From Halomonas alkalisoli (GTDB lineage Bacteria > Pseudomonadota > Gammaproteobacteria > Pseudomonadales > Halomonadaceae): DNA of 64,000 nt. A program made the position numbers and the translations under genes. Shown one piece after another: positions 49,085 to 58,239 of the stretch. The notes under the pieces were generated by a model, which worked only from the letters and a program-made list of their open reading frames with translations, made no database searches and was not told the DNA's origin. The first letter of the stretch is position 1; each line of letters begins with the position of its first letter. Location: NCBI RefSeq assembly GCF_021412585.1, contig NZ_JAKCMI010000015.1, positions 86,000 to 149,999 of the forward strand. Reading direction: 5' to 3'.

Positions 49085-49861
49085 TTATGACTCCGGTTCG
49101 ATCGTCCAGCTGACGCTGACCCCGGCGTCGATGGTGACGGTACCGGGGCGATACTCCGCCTGGGGCGCACTTTCACGCATATCGGCACTCATGGCCATCA
49201 TGCGCGGGGCGTAGATCGGCGACTGGGTCTCGCTCACCGTGATCACCGGCCCCAGCGTCACGCCCAGGGTGGAGGCCATCAGCTCGGCCTTGTGGCGTGC
49301 CTTCTCCAGCGCCATTACCAGCGCCTCATCCGTGGCGGCGTCGCGGTCGGCGAGGTCGTACATCACGCCGTCCAGGGCATTGACCCCGGCTTCGGTCAGC
49401 GCATCGAGGAGCAGGGGCAGGCGCTCCAGGTCGGCCACCTTCACCTGGAAGGGGCGTTCGAGGCGCGTCCGCACCAGGGTTTCACGCTCGCCCTCACTGG
49501 TTCGGGCGCCGGGGAGGTATTCGGGCTGGACGTTCAGCGAACCGGCACTGATCGCATCACGCTCGACGCCGGCCTCCTCCAGGGTACGAATCAGCACGGC
49601 GGCGCGCTCTTCGAGTCGGTCGCGTGCCTCTCGCAATGCGGCGGGATCAGAGGTGGATTCCTCATCCCGGGCAACAGCTGGGGTTCGCTCCCATAGCCTG
49701 GCATTGAGCGTGGCGCGGTCGGGCACCACGTCCAATTGCGCCTCGGCCTGGACATCGAGCCGCGAGCGAATGTCATCGGCTTGTGCAGCCATGGCGGTGA
49801 ACGGAATAGTGGCGACCAGTGCACCTGCCAACAGGCAGGTGGAGAGAAGTGAACGGGGCAT
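49085..49861 (-). CDS. Exported SIMPL domain protein (DUF541)
   Basis: 258 residues with signal peptide MPRSLLSTCLLAGALVATIPFTAMAAQA. The SIMPL/DUF541 body opens VQAEAQLDVVPDRATLNARL and carries LQALTEAG-like LLDALTEAGVNALDGVMYDLADRD, EKARHKAELMASTLGVTLG and a C-terminal VTIDAGVSVSWTIE strand. This matches E. coli YggE, a periplasmic protein linked to oxidative stress; function is not established. Single-gene unit with its own terminator. Confidence 0.87.
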   Translation of the reverse strand: MPRSLLSTCLLAGALVATIPFTAMAAQADDIRSRLDVQAEAQLDVVPDRATLNARLWERTPAVARDEESTSDPAALREARDRLEERAAVLIRTLEEAGVERDAISAGSLNVQPEYLPGARTSEGERETLVRTRLERPFQVKVADLERLPLLLDALTEAGVNALDGVMYDLADRDAATDEALVMALEKARHKAELMASTLGVTLGPVITVSETQSPIYAPRMMAMSADMRESAPQAEYRPGTVTIDAGVSVSWTIEPES

Positions 49862-50007
49862 GAAGCCTCCTTGCTGCGGTGCGTGTCAGGGATGTGTGCC
49901 AGGGTGTTGGGTGACGCTGTTCGATTCGAGACGCAATGCTGAGTAAGGTTCCGTTACCGCCCGGTTTTTATCCAATGCCGGTTTGCATCGGATACCCGGC
50001 ATTGGCG

Positions 50008-50062
50008 AGGGGTGAAGGGCTAGGGGTGAAGGGCTAGGGGGGGAAGTGGAAGGTGAAGGGGA
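50008..50062 (+). repeat. 14-bp tandem repeat and polypurine tract
   Basis: AGGGGTGAAGGGCT occurs twice in tandem (50008-50021, 50022-50035) and decays into an almost pure purine run (AGGGGGGGAAGTGGAAGGTGAAGGGGA) up to 50062. The G-runs are close enough to form a G-quadruplex on the plus strand. It lies in the 261-bp gap before the AI-2E family gene. Confidence 0.75.
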
Positions 50063-50122
50063 ATTTGTGTCGCCGCCCGACAGGCGCCATGATGAGTATC
50101 ACACGCCAGACAGGGACAGGGC

Positions 50123-51235
50123 ATGTTTCGCCACAACAGTGACGCGCATTACAGCTATCCTCTCAAGCTGACGCTGGCATTGGCCGCACTGGTGGTCATC
50201 ATTGCCGGTATCCGGGCCGGGGCCAGCCTGATTGTGCCGTTGCTCTTGGCCCTGTTCATCGCGGTGATCTGCACCTCTCCGGTGAACTGGCTGCATCGGT
50301 GGGGAGTGAGTCTGCGCCTGGCGGTCCTGATCACGCTGCTGGTGATCGGTGGCTTCCTCTCCCTGGTCGGGCTGCTGGTGGTCAATTCATTCGGCACTTT
50401 CATTCAGGCGCTGCCCGGCATCGAGTCGCGACTCTACGAGCGCTATCTGGATCTTCTCGACAGCATGGCTTCGATGGGTCTGGCCATCGACCCCGACCTG
50501 TTGGCGGGGCTGGTGGAAGTCGAGGACGGCAGCGCGTGGCTGCCGACCCTGCTGGGTGGGCTGGGGAACCTGTTCGTGCAGAGTGTCCTGATAGCGCTGC
50601 TGGTGATCTTCATGTTGTACGAGACGCTCAATTTTCGTGCCAAGGTTTCCCTGGCGCTGGATGATCCGGCGCCTAGCCTGCAGCGTTTCGAGGAGTTCAG
50701 CCAGACGCTCAAGCGCTACCTGGCCGTCAAGACGGTCATCAGCCTGGTAACCGGTGTGCTGGCGTGGCTGGCCTGCGTGATAATGGGAGTGGACTTCCCG
50801 TTGCTATGGGGGGTCTTGGCATTTGCCCTCAACTACATCCCCAACATCGGCTCGGCTCTAGCCGCCTTCCCGCCCGTTCTGCTGCTGCTGGTGTCACAGC
50901 ACGGTGGGGTGGCGGATGCCTTCATGCTGGCCCTGGCCTATCTGGTGATCAACTTCACACTCGGCAACCTGGTGGAGCCGCGAATGATGGGGCGGGCATT
51001 GGGGTTGTCAACCCTGGTGGCCTTCCTGTCGCTGGTGGTGTGGGGCTGGATGCTGGGGGTGGTGGGCATGCTGCTGTCGGTGGTGCTGACCATGACGTTG
51101 AAGATAGCCCTGGACAGCCACCCCCAGACGCGCTGGATCGCTTACCTGCTGGGGCCGGGCAAGGAGCCAGTTGTCGGCACGAGGGGCCTCAAGGGCGTGG
51201 ATCAGAGCGTTTCCGAGCGCGATGAGATCACCTGA
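50123..51235 (+). CDS. AI-2E family transporter (PerM/TqsA type)
   Basis: 370 residues, about eight membrane helices. It begins with LTLALAALVVIIAGIRAGASLIVPLLLALFIAVI, carries a large soluble region (about 95-150), and in the C-terminal half has LWGVLAFALNYIPNIGSALAAFPPVLL and FTLGNLVEPRMMGRALGLSTLVAFLSLVVWGWMLG, the family signatures. Members export AI-2 or act as Na+/H+ antiporters, so the substrate is open. The stop is followed by a 14-bp tandem repeat and a GC palindrome. Confidence 0.92.
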   Translation: MFRHNSDAHYSYPLKLTLALAALVVIIAGIRAGASLIVPLLLALFIAVICTSPVNWLHRWGVSLRLAVLITLLVIGGFLSLVGLLVVNSFGTFIQALPGIESRLYERYLDLLDSMASMGLAIDPDLLAGLVEVEDGSAWLPTLLGGLGNLFVQSVLIALLVIFMLYETLNFRAKVSLALDDPAPSLQRFEEFSQTLKRYLAVKTVISLVTGVLAWLACVIMGVDFPLLWGVLAFALNYIPNIGSALAAFPPVLLLLVSQHGGVADAFMLALAYLVINFTLGNLVEPRMMGRALGLSTLVAFLSLVVWGWMLGVVGMLLSVVLTMTLKIALDSHPQTRWIAYLLGPGKEPVVGTRGLKGVDQSVSERDEIT

Positions 51236-51237
51236 CC

Positions 51238-51307
51238 GAAGTTATTTGTTTGAAGTTATTTGTTTGAAGCTATTTGCTCGAAGCTATCTGATCGACGTTA
51301 TCTGCGC
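51238..51307. repeat. Five degenerate 14-bp tandem repeats
   Basis: GAAGTTATTTGTTT twice, then GAAGCTATTTGCTC, GAAGCTATCTGATC and GACGTTATCTGCGC, head to tail with no spacer, starting 3 bases after the AI-2E gene stop. AT-rich compared with the surroundings. Confidence 0.9.
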
Positions 51308-51316
51308 CGGACACGA

Positions 51317-51342
51317 TTCGCCCCGGCCAGGGCCGGGGCGAA
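51317..51342. terminator. GC palindrome between the AI-2E gene and trxA
   Basis: A perfect 12-bp inverted repeat TTCGCCCCGGCC / GGCCGGGGCGAA (51317-51328 and 51331-51342). There is no T-run, so it may be a weak or Rho-assisted terminator for both convergent genes. Confidence 0.5.
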
Positions 51343-51365
51343 GGGGAACGGGTCTCCGCCTGGAG

Positions 51366-51689
51366 TCAGGCGTTCTGATCGATGAACTGTGCCAGCTGTG
51401 ACTTGGACTGGGCACCGACCAGCGAGGCGACCTTGGAGCCCGACTTGAACAGCATCACGGTGGGAACGCCACGAACGCCCTGTTCGGCGGCGATTTCCGG
51501 AGCGTCATCGACATTGATGCTGACTACCTTGAGATTGCCGGAACGCTCCTCGGCAACCTCGTCGATCACCGGTGCCATGACCTTGCAGGGGCCGCACCAG
51601 GGGGCCCAGAACTTCAGCAGCACGGGTTGGTCTGCCTTCAGGACTTCCTGCTCGAAGTTGGCATTGGTGACATCGACGTTGTTGGCCAT
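51366..51689 (-). CDS. trxA: Thioredoxin
   Basis: Cytoplasmic disulfide reductase, 107 residues. The active site FWAPWCGPCKVMAPVIDE (WCGPC near residue 32) and the cis-Pro loop VRGVPTVMLFKSGSKV are both intact. It could reduce the PAPS reductase encoded at 52.9 kb. Divergent from cysB, with 206 bp between starts. Confidence 0.97.
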   Translation of the reverse strand: MANNVDVTNANFEQEVLKADQPVLLKFWAPWCGPCKVMAPVIDEVAEERSGNLKVVSINVDDAPEIAAEQGVRGVPTVMLFKSGSKVASLVGAQSKSQLAQFIDQNA

Positions 51690-51880
51690 GTGATTCTCCA
51701 GTTACGTTGCGCTGCATCGAGCGGGTCGAAATGACACGCCAGGGGCGTGTCCGGTCGGCTGATGTTAGCGGTCGACCGGGTCGCTGGCAAATGGGATCAG
51801 TGGCGGTTTTCTTTTATGCCATTTAGTGCTTACATGGTGCTGTTTTATTCTCGGCTGTGAAATGGCCCGCTGGGCGGTAG

Positions 51881-52867
<987 letters not shown>

Positions 52868-52889
52868 CCCCGATGCGTCAGCGCACCAC

Positions 52890-53510
52890 TCAATGCTGCA
52901 GGTGCAGGCCGCATTCGCGTTTCTCATCCACCTTGGTGGGGTCGAAATAGTCGAAGTTGTCGGGCAGGTCATGGTCCAGTAGATAGTTGTACATATCCTT
53001 GGCGCTCCAGTGCAGCAACGGGGATACCTTCAGCAGGCCATCTGCGTTGCGACTGACCGGGGCCATGAGAGCCCGTTCGGGGGTGTCCTCGGCACGCAGT
53101 GCCGTGAACCAGACATCCGGGGCCATTTCACTCAATGCGCGCTCGAAGGGCTCCAGCTTCACCTCCCGGGTGAAGGCTTCGTGGCGCGGGTCTTCGATGC
53201 CCGGCATCGGGCCTTCCACGGCTTCGCGGTGTGCCCGGGAGCGTCGCGGCAGGTAGCTGACCAGATTGAGGTCGAGGCGCTTGACCAGTTCGTCGGCAAA
53301 GCGATAGGTCGCCTCTGTGTTGTAGCCGTTATCCATCCAGACGATGGGAATCGATGGCATGTGGCGCGTCACCATATGCAGGATGACGGCTTCGAAGGGG
53401 CGAAAGTTGGTGGTGCAGATGGGCCGCTTGCCCTGTTCCAGAGCCCAGCGAATGAGAGCATCGGGCTCATTGCCGAGTTCGGCATTGATCACGTCGAGAG
53501 GTGAGGCCAT
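52890..53510 (-). CDS. cysH: Phosphoadenosine phosphosulfate (PAPS) reductase
   Basis: Reduces PAPS to sulfite with thioredoxin. 206 residues from MASPLDVINAELG, shorter than E. coli CysH (~244). The nucleotide-binding loop region is ICTTNFRPFEAVILHMV, then IPIVWMDNGYNTEATYRFA and the PAPS-type RAEDTPERA. The C-terminal catalytic motif KRECGLHLQH is intact (Cys near residue 200). The paired CC cysteines of Fe-S APS reductases are absent, which favours PAPS as substrate. A longer upstream frame exists but has no ribosome binding site; GGAGTC precedes ATG 53510. Confidence 0.9.
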   Translation of the reverse strand: MASPLDVINAELGNEPDALIRWALEQGKRPICTTNFRPFEAVILHMVTRHMPSIPIVWMDNGYNTEATYRFADELVKRLDLNLVSYLPRRSRAHREAVEGPMPGIEDPRHEAFTREVKLEPFERALSEMAPDVWFTALRAEDTPERALMAPVSRNADGLLKVSPLLHWSAKDMYNYLLDHDLPDNFDYFDPTKVDEKRECGLHLQH

Positions 53511-53625
53511 GGGAGACTCCAATGTCTTTGAGTGTCGTTGGCCACACCCTACCAAAGCCTGCAGATTCGTCCCCAATACCATTTCATTGGATGGATATAT
53601 CCAAAAGATCAAAAAGACGCGCCTG

Positions 53626-54999
53626 TTATTCCAAGTCGTGCTGAGGCTCGGTGGCAGTCAGCGCTGTCATCAGGTGCCGAATCTTGTCCAGCGTCTCGGT
53701 GTACTCATCATTCACGTCGGAGTCCGCCACCAGCCCGCCACCGCCCCATAGATGCAGCCTGCCGGCATCGGCCACCGCGGTGCGAATGGCGATGGACGTG
53801 TCCATGCGCCCGCGAACATCCACATAGCCCAGGCTGCCGCAGTAGACACTGCGCCTGCTGGGTTCCAGTTCATCGATGATCTGCATGGCGCGGACCTTGG
53901 GTGCCCCGGTAATCGAGCCGCCGGGAAAAGCCGCTGCCAGCAGGTCGAGCGGGCGCTTTCCGGCGGCCAGCTCGCCACACACGATGCTGACCAGGTGGTG
54001 AACGTTGGCGTAGCTCTCCAGCCCGCAGAGCTGGGGGACCCTGACGCTGCCCGGGCGGCATACCCGGCCCAGGTCGTTGCGCAGCAGGTCGACGATCATC
54101 ACGTTCTCGGCGCGGTCCTTGAGGCTGATGGAGAGTGCCTCGGCCAGGCGGCGGTCCTCCTCCGGCGTCGCTCCGCGTGGGCGGGTGCCCTTGATCGGGC
54201 GGGTCTCGACGAGGCCCTCTTCATCGCACAGCAGGAAGCGCTCGGGCGAGAGCGACAGGATGGCCTGCTCATCCCAGGCCAGATAGCCGGAAAAGGGGGT
54301 CGGTGTGGCACGTCGAAGGCGCTGGTAGGCCTCCCACAGGTCGCCGGCGAAGGGGGCGCTGAAGCGCTGGGCCAGGTTGATCTGATAACAGTCACCGGCG
54401 CGAATATAGTCCTGAACGGCGGCAAATCGCCGTGCATAGCCTTCGCGGTCGAGTTCGCCTTCGAAGGGTGCCAGTAGCCGGAACTGGCCTCCCGGTACCG
54501 GCAGCGCATCGAGCCACTCCATGACCAGGGCCCGGCGCTGCGCACTGGCGACCAGCCAGGTTTCGCCGGCGTCATGATCCTGGATGAGCGCCCAGTCATA
54601 GAGGCCGACGCGGCTGGCCGGCAGTTCCACTACCTGCTGTGAACGGCCCCCGACGGGCTCCAGGCAGCGGCCCAGGTCATAGCCCCAGTAGCCTATCAAT
54701 CCCCCGAGAAAGGGCAGGTCGCTGTCGGGAAGCTCGAGCGCGAGGCTGTCCAGCAGGGCCTGCTGGGCGAAGAACGGGTCTTCCTCTTCCATGCCTTCGA
54801 CGCCGCCGCTCAGGCGCCCCCGGTCGTCGACCGACAGCACTGTCAGCGGGTCGCTGCTCATGATGTCATAGCGCCCGCCGGGGGCGATGGGGCGCCCACT
54901 GTCCAGCAGTACGGCTCCCGGACGCTGGCGCAGGGCGGAGAAGTAAGCCAGCGGATCGTCGCGGTAGGGGAGCGGAGTGATCTCGAGTCGTATGGTCAT
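53626..54999 (-). CDS. pabB: Aminodeoxychorismate synthase component I
   Basis: Chorismate plus ammonia to 4-amino-4-deoxychorismate, for folate. 457 residues from MTIRLEITPLPYRDDPLAYF. FLGGLIGYWGYDLGRCLEP, YIRAGDCYQINLAQRFSAPF, TRPIKGTRPRGATPEEDRR, IVDLLRNDLGRVCRPGSV and FPGGSITGAPKVRAMQIIDELEPSRR are the chorismate-binding family marks. PIKGT (Lys) is the PabB-specific version, against PIAGT in trpE at 29.1 kb. No pabA is seen here; TrpG may serve both. It lies 115 bp upstream of cysH on the same strand. Confidence 0.95.
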   Translation of the reverse strand: MTIRLEITPLPYRDDPLAYFSALRQRPGAVLLDSGRPIAPGGRYDIMSSDPLTVLSVDDRGRLSGGVEGMEEEDPFFAQQALLDSLALELPDSDLPFLGGLIGYWGYDLGRCLEPVGGRSQQVVELPASRVGLYDWALIQDHDAGETWLVASAQRRALVMEWLDALPVPGGQFRLLAPFEGELDREGYARRFAAVQDYIRAGDCYQINLAQRFSAPFAGDLWEAYQRLRRATPTPFSGYLAWDEQAILSLSPERFLLCDEEGLVETRPIKGTRPRGATPEEDRRLAEALSISLKDRAENVMIVDLLRNDLGRVCRPGSVRVPQLCGLESYANVHHLVSIVCGELAAGKRPLDLLAAAFPGGSITGAPKVRAMQIIDELEPSRRSVYCGSLGYVDVRGRMDTSIAIRTAVADAGRLHLWGGGGLVADSDVNDEYTETLDKIRHLMTALTATEPQHDLE

Positions 55000-55104
55000 T
55001 GCCGGCGCCTTTCGGAACAGGCGACCCATTCTAGGGTTCAGGCGGCGTTTTGTCCCATGGCGTGATGCAATGCCCTTGGGTATTGCCATCAACGCTGGCA
55101 TGGA

Positions 55105-55144
55105 TTGTCGACAGTTCGGCGGGGTTGGCCCAGTTTGTCTACAA
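55105..55144. promoter_or_regulatory. Two operator-like palindromes upstream of the prp regulator
   Basis: TTGTCGACAG (55105-55114) and TTGTCTACAA (55135-55144), centres exactly 30 bp apart (about three helical turns). Both are variants of the TTGTCGACAA palindrome found again at 55222. TTGTnnACAA-like palindromes are typical of FCD-type GntR regulators. Confidence 0.6.
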
Positions 55145-55219
55145 CCAAAGACGTAGCATGTTGGGCTTATCGCGTGGTTGACCGGGGCGCAGGCAATGTC
55201 TAAAGTCTCTTCATCATTT

Positions 55220-55233
55220 AATTGTCGACAATT
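55220..55233. promoter_or_regulatory. Operator-like 14-bp palindrome at the gntR start
   Basis: AATTGTCGACAATT is a perfect 14-bp palindrome ending 3 bases before the GntR gene's ATG (55237). A regulator bound here would block transcription or translation start, so autorepression is likely. It is the third site of the TTGTCGACAA set. Confidence 0.7.
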
Positions 55234-55236
55234 GCC

Positions 55237-55947
55237 ATGAACTCAATCGTACCGGAACAGACTGCACCCGAGGTTCGCACCCTGGCCGAACGGGTCTTTC
55301 ATGAGCTGCAGGATGCCATCGTGCGTGGCGAGCTGGCCCCGGGCAGCAAGATCACCGAGCCGGGCCTGTCCAAGACCTACGGTATCTCCCGCGGGCCGCT
55401 GCGCGAGGCCATGCGACGGCTGGAGGCGCACCGTCTCATCGAGCGTGTGCCCCATGTCGGCGCCCGGGTGGTCAAGCTGTCGATGAAGGAGCTGCTTGAG
55501 CTGTTCGACGTGCGCGAGGCGCTCGAGAGCATGGCGGCGCGCCTGGCCGCGGAACACATGAGCGCCGAGGAGATTGCGGGCCTGCGCGAGGTGCTGGCGC
55601 TGCATGAGCGTCAGGCCGACCTCAAGAGCGGGGAGGCCTACTATCAGCGCGAAGGCGACCTGGACTTTCATTACCGTATCGTCCTTGGCAGCCACAATCG
55701 CATGTTGATGACGATGCTGTGCGATGACCTCTATTACCTGGTGAGGCTCTACCGCACCCAGTTCAGCGCCAGTGGGACGCGCCCTCATCGCGCCTTCGTC
55801 GAACACCACAGAATCGTCGATGCCATCGAGGCCGGGGACGCCGAGCTGGCCGAACTGCTGATGCGCCGCCATGTCAGCGCCTCGCGGGCCAACGTGGTCG
55901 ACCGTTACGCCGAGGTTCTCACGCAGCAGACCGAGGAGGCCACCTGA
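55237..55947 (+). CDS. GntR family regulator (FCD domain) of the methylcitrate cluster
   Basis: 236 residues from ATG 55237 (MNSIVPEQTAPEV); the longer TTG start at 55222 would lie in the operator. N-terminal wHTH (about 15-80: FHELQDAIVRGELAPGSKITEPGLSKTYGISRGPLREAMRRLE) and C-terminal FCD domain (about 95-220) with DVREALESMAARLA, DLDFHYRIVLGSHN and the metal His in EHHRIVDAIEAGD. It is first in the gntR-prpB-prpC-acnD-prpF-prpD order, so it most likely controls propionate use, probably sensing a methylcitrate-cycle intermediate. Confidence 0.9.
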   Translation: MNSIVPEQTAPEVRTLAERVFHELQDAIVRGELAPGSKITEPGLSKTYGISRGPLREAMRRLEAHRLIERVPHVGARVVKLSMKELLELFDVREALESMAARLAAEHMSAEEIAGLREVLALHERQADLKSGEAYYQREGDLDFHYRIVLGSHNRMLMTMLCDDLYYLVRLYRTQFSASGTRPHRAFVEHHRIVDAIEAGDAELAELLMRRHVSASRANVVDRYAEVLTQQTEEAT

Positions 55948-56003
55948 GGTTTGCTGGACATATTCCGACATCGACCGATCAAGAAACATAGAGGAGCCAT
56001 GCC

Positions 56004-56888
56004 ATGACCCGATCCACTCCCGGTGCGCGTTTCCGTGCCGCCCTGGAAGCCAGCCGGCCGTTGCCGATCGTCGGCACCATCAATGCCTATACCGCCATGA
56101 TGGCCGAGCGGGTGGGTCATCAGGCCATCTACCTCTCCGGCGGTGGCGTGGCGAATGCCTCCTTCGGTCTGCCCGACCTGGGCATGACCACCATGAACGA
56201 TGTGGTGGCGGATGCCCACCGCATCTGCGGGGCCACGGACCTGCCGCTGCTGGTGGATATCGATACCGGCTGGGGGGGCGCCTTCAACATCGCCCGTACC
56301 GTCAAGGAGATGCAGCGTGCCGGTGTCGCCGCCGTGCATATCGAGGACCAGGTAGCCCAGAAACGCTGCGGCCACCGTCCCAACAAGGCGATCGTCTCTC
56401 AGGAGGAGATGGTGGACCGCGTCAAGGCGGCCGCCGACGCGAAGGTCGATCCGGATTTCTACCTGATCGCCCGCACCGACGCCTTCCAGAAGGATGGCCT
56501 GGATGCGGCCATCGAGCGGGCCAGCGCCTGTATCGAAGCCGGTGCCGATGCCATCTTCGCCGAAGCGGTGCACACCCTGGATGACTACCGTGCCTTCTGC
56601 GAGCGGGTCGATGCGCCGATCCTGGCCAACATCACCGAATTCGGCGCCACGCCGCTGTTCAGCCAGCAGGAGCTCGGCGAGGTGGGCTGTCGCATGGTGC
56701 TCTATCCGCTGTCGGCGTTCCGCGCCATGAACGCCGCTGCGCTGAAGGTCTACCAGAGCATCCACGACAACGGTCATCAGCGCGATGTGGTCGAGCTGAT
56801 GCAGACCCGTGACGAACTCTACGACTTCCTCAATTATCACAGCTTCGAGCAGAAGCTGGACGCGCTGTTCGAGAAGGGCGGCGAGTGA
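56004..56888 (+). CDS. prpB: 2-Methylisocitrate lyase
   Basis: Cleaves 2-methylisocitrate to pyruvate and succinate. 294 residues, a TIM barrel of the PEP mutase/ICL superfamily. [57 protein letters not shown], the catalytic [18 protein letters not shown] (KRCGH) and VMRTDA-like [20 protein letters not shown] are intact. It starts 56 bp after gntR with a GAGG ribosome binding site. Confidence 0.97.
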   Translation: MTRSTPGARFRAALEASRPLPIVGTINAYTAMMAERVGHQAIYLSGGGVANASFGLPDLGMTTMNDVVADAHRICGATDLPLLVDIDTGWGGAFNIARTVKEMQRAGVAAVHIEDQVAQKRCGHRPNKAIVSQEEMVDRVKAAADAKVDPDFYLIARTDAFQKDGLDAAIERASACIEAGADAIFAEAVHTLDDYRAFCERVDAPILANITEFGATPLFSQQELGEVGCRMVLYPLSAFRAMNAAALKVYQSIHDNGHQRDVVELMQTRDELYDFLNYHSFEQKLDALFEKGGE

Positions 56889-57012
56889 AGGGAGCGCCAT
56901 AACGCAAGGCGAAGCATCCCGGTGGCGTCGCACGGAGGCTCGGTTCCCGGCCTGGTGGCGTGGCGCCCATCACATATAAAAGAGCAAGACCGACTAATAC
57001 AGGAGACGCGAC

Positions 57013-58140
57013 ATGTCAGATAAACCCGTCAGCAGTACCGGCCTGCGCGGCCAGAGCGCCGGCACCACGGCACTGTGCACCGTCGGCAAGACCGGCTCGG
57101 GCCTGACCTACCGTGGCTTTGACGTCAAGGAACTGGCCGAGAAGGCGCGCTTCGAGGAAGTGGCCTACCTGCTGCTCAAGGGCAAGCTGCCGAACCAAGC
57201 CGAACTCGATGCCTATATCACCAAGCTCAAGGGCCTACGTGGCCTGCCTCAGGCGCTCAAGGCCGTGCTCGAGCAGATTCCGGCCAATGCGCATCCCATG
57301 GATGTGATGCGTACCGGTGCCTCCATGCTGGGCAACCTCGAGACCGAAGAGAGCTTCGACGAGCAGCAGGATGTCTCCGATCGCCTGCTGGCGGTGCTGC
57401 CCTCGATCATCTGCTACTGGTATCGCTACTCCCACGATGGGGTGCGCATCGAGACCGAGACCGACGACGAGTCGGTGGGCGCCCACTTCCTCCACCTGCT
57501 GCGTGGCGAAGCGCCTTCCGAACTGCACGCCCGGGTGATGAACGTCTCGCTGATCCTCTATGCCGAGCATGAGTTCAACGCCTCGACCTTCACCGCCCGC
57601 GTCTGCGCCTCGACCCTCTCCGACATGCACTCCTGTGTGACCGGCGCCATCGGTTCGCTGCGCGGTCCGCTGCATGGCGGTGCCAACGAGGCGGCCATGG
57701 CCATGATCGAGGACTGGAAATCGCCGGAAGAGGCCGAGCGCGAGATCATGGGCATGCTCGAGCGCAAGGAGAAGATCATGGGCTTCGGGCACGCGATCTA
57801 CCGCGAGTCCGATCCGCGCAATGCCATCATCAAGGAGTGGTCGGAGAAGCTGGCCCAGGACGTGGGTGACAGCGTGCTCTATCCGGTATCGGTGCGCGTC
57901 GAGGAAGTCATGTGGCGTGAGAAGAAGCTGTTCTGCAACGCCGACTTCTTCCATGCCAGCGCCTACCACTTCATGGACATCCCCACCAAGCTGTTCACGC
58001 CGATCTTCGTCTGCTCGCGCGTGACCGGCTGGTGCGCGCATGTCTTCGAACAGCGGGCCAACAACCGGATCATCCGTCCCAGCGCGGACTATGTCGGCCC
58101 CGAGAAAAGCGAGTGGGTGCCGATCGAACAGCGCGACTGA
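57013..58140 (+). CDS. prpC: 2-Methylcitrate synthase
   Basis: Condenses propionyl-CoA with oxaloacetate. 375 residues, short type II-like citrate synthase fold typical of PrpC. GLRGQSAGTTALCTVGKTGSGLTYRGFD opens the protein. The catalytic His regions are EHEFNASTFTARV and SLRGPLHGGANEAAM, with MGFGHAIYRESDPRNAIIKEW and the Asp in FFHASAYHFMDIPTKLF. An AT-rich stretch (ATATAAAAGAGC) and AGGAG precede the start. The 124-bp gap after prpB has no strong terminator. Confidence 0.96.
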   Translation: MSDKPVSSTGLRGQSAGTTALCTVGKTGSGLTYRGFDVKELAEKARFEEVAYLLLKGKLPNQAELDAYITKLKGLRGLPQALKAVLEQIPANAHPMDVMRTGASMLGNLETEESFDEQQDVSDRLLAVLPSIICYWYRYSHDGVRIETETDDESVGAHFLHLLRGEAPSELHARVMNVSLILYAEHEFNASTFTARVCASTLSDMHSCVTGAIGSLRGPLHGGANEAAMAMIEDWKSPEEAEREIMGMLERKEKIMGFGHAIYRESDPRNAIIKEWSEKLAQDVGDSVLYPVSVRVEEVMWREKKLFCNADFFHASAYHFMDIPTKLFTPIFVCSRVTGWCAHVFEQRANNRIIRPSADYVGPEKSEWVPIEQRD

Positions 58141-58155
58141 TCCATTATCGCCTGC

Positions 58156-58176
58156 GGCGGCTGCCTGGCAGCCGCC
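58156..58176 (+). terminator. GC hairpin between prpC and acnD
   Basis: GGCGGCTGCC / GGCAGCCGCC (58156-58165 and 58167-58176), followed by TTCTCCTC. A strong stem with a minimal loop and a weak U-tract. It probably attenuates or stabilises the message rather than ending it, since acnD follows on the same strand. Confidence 0.45.
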
Positions 58177-58239
58177 TTCTCCTCTTAAGCCGGGGAGGGT
58201 GGCTGCGCCCTCCCGTGCCCCTCGACGGATGCCGACGCC

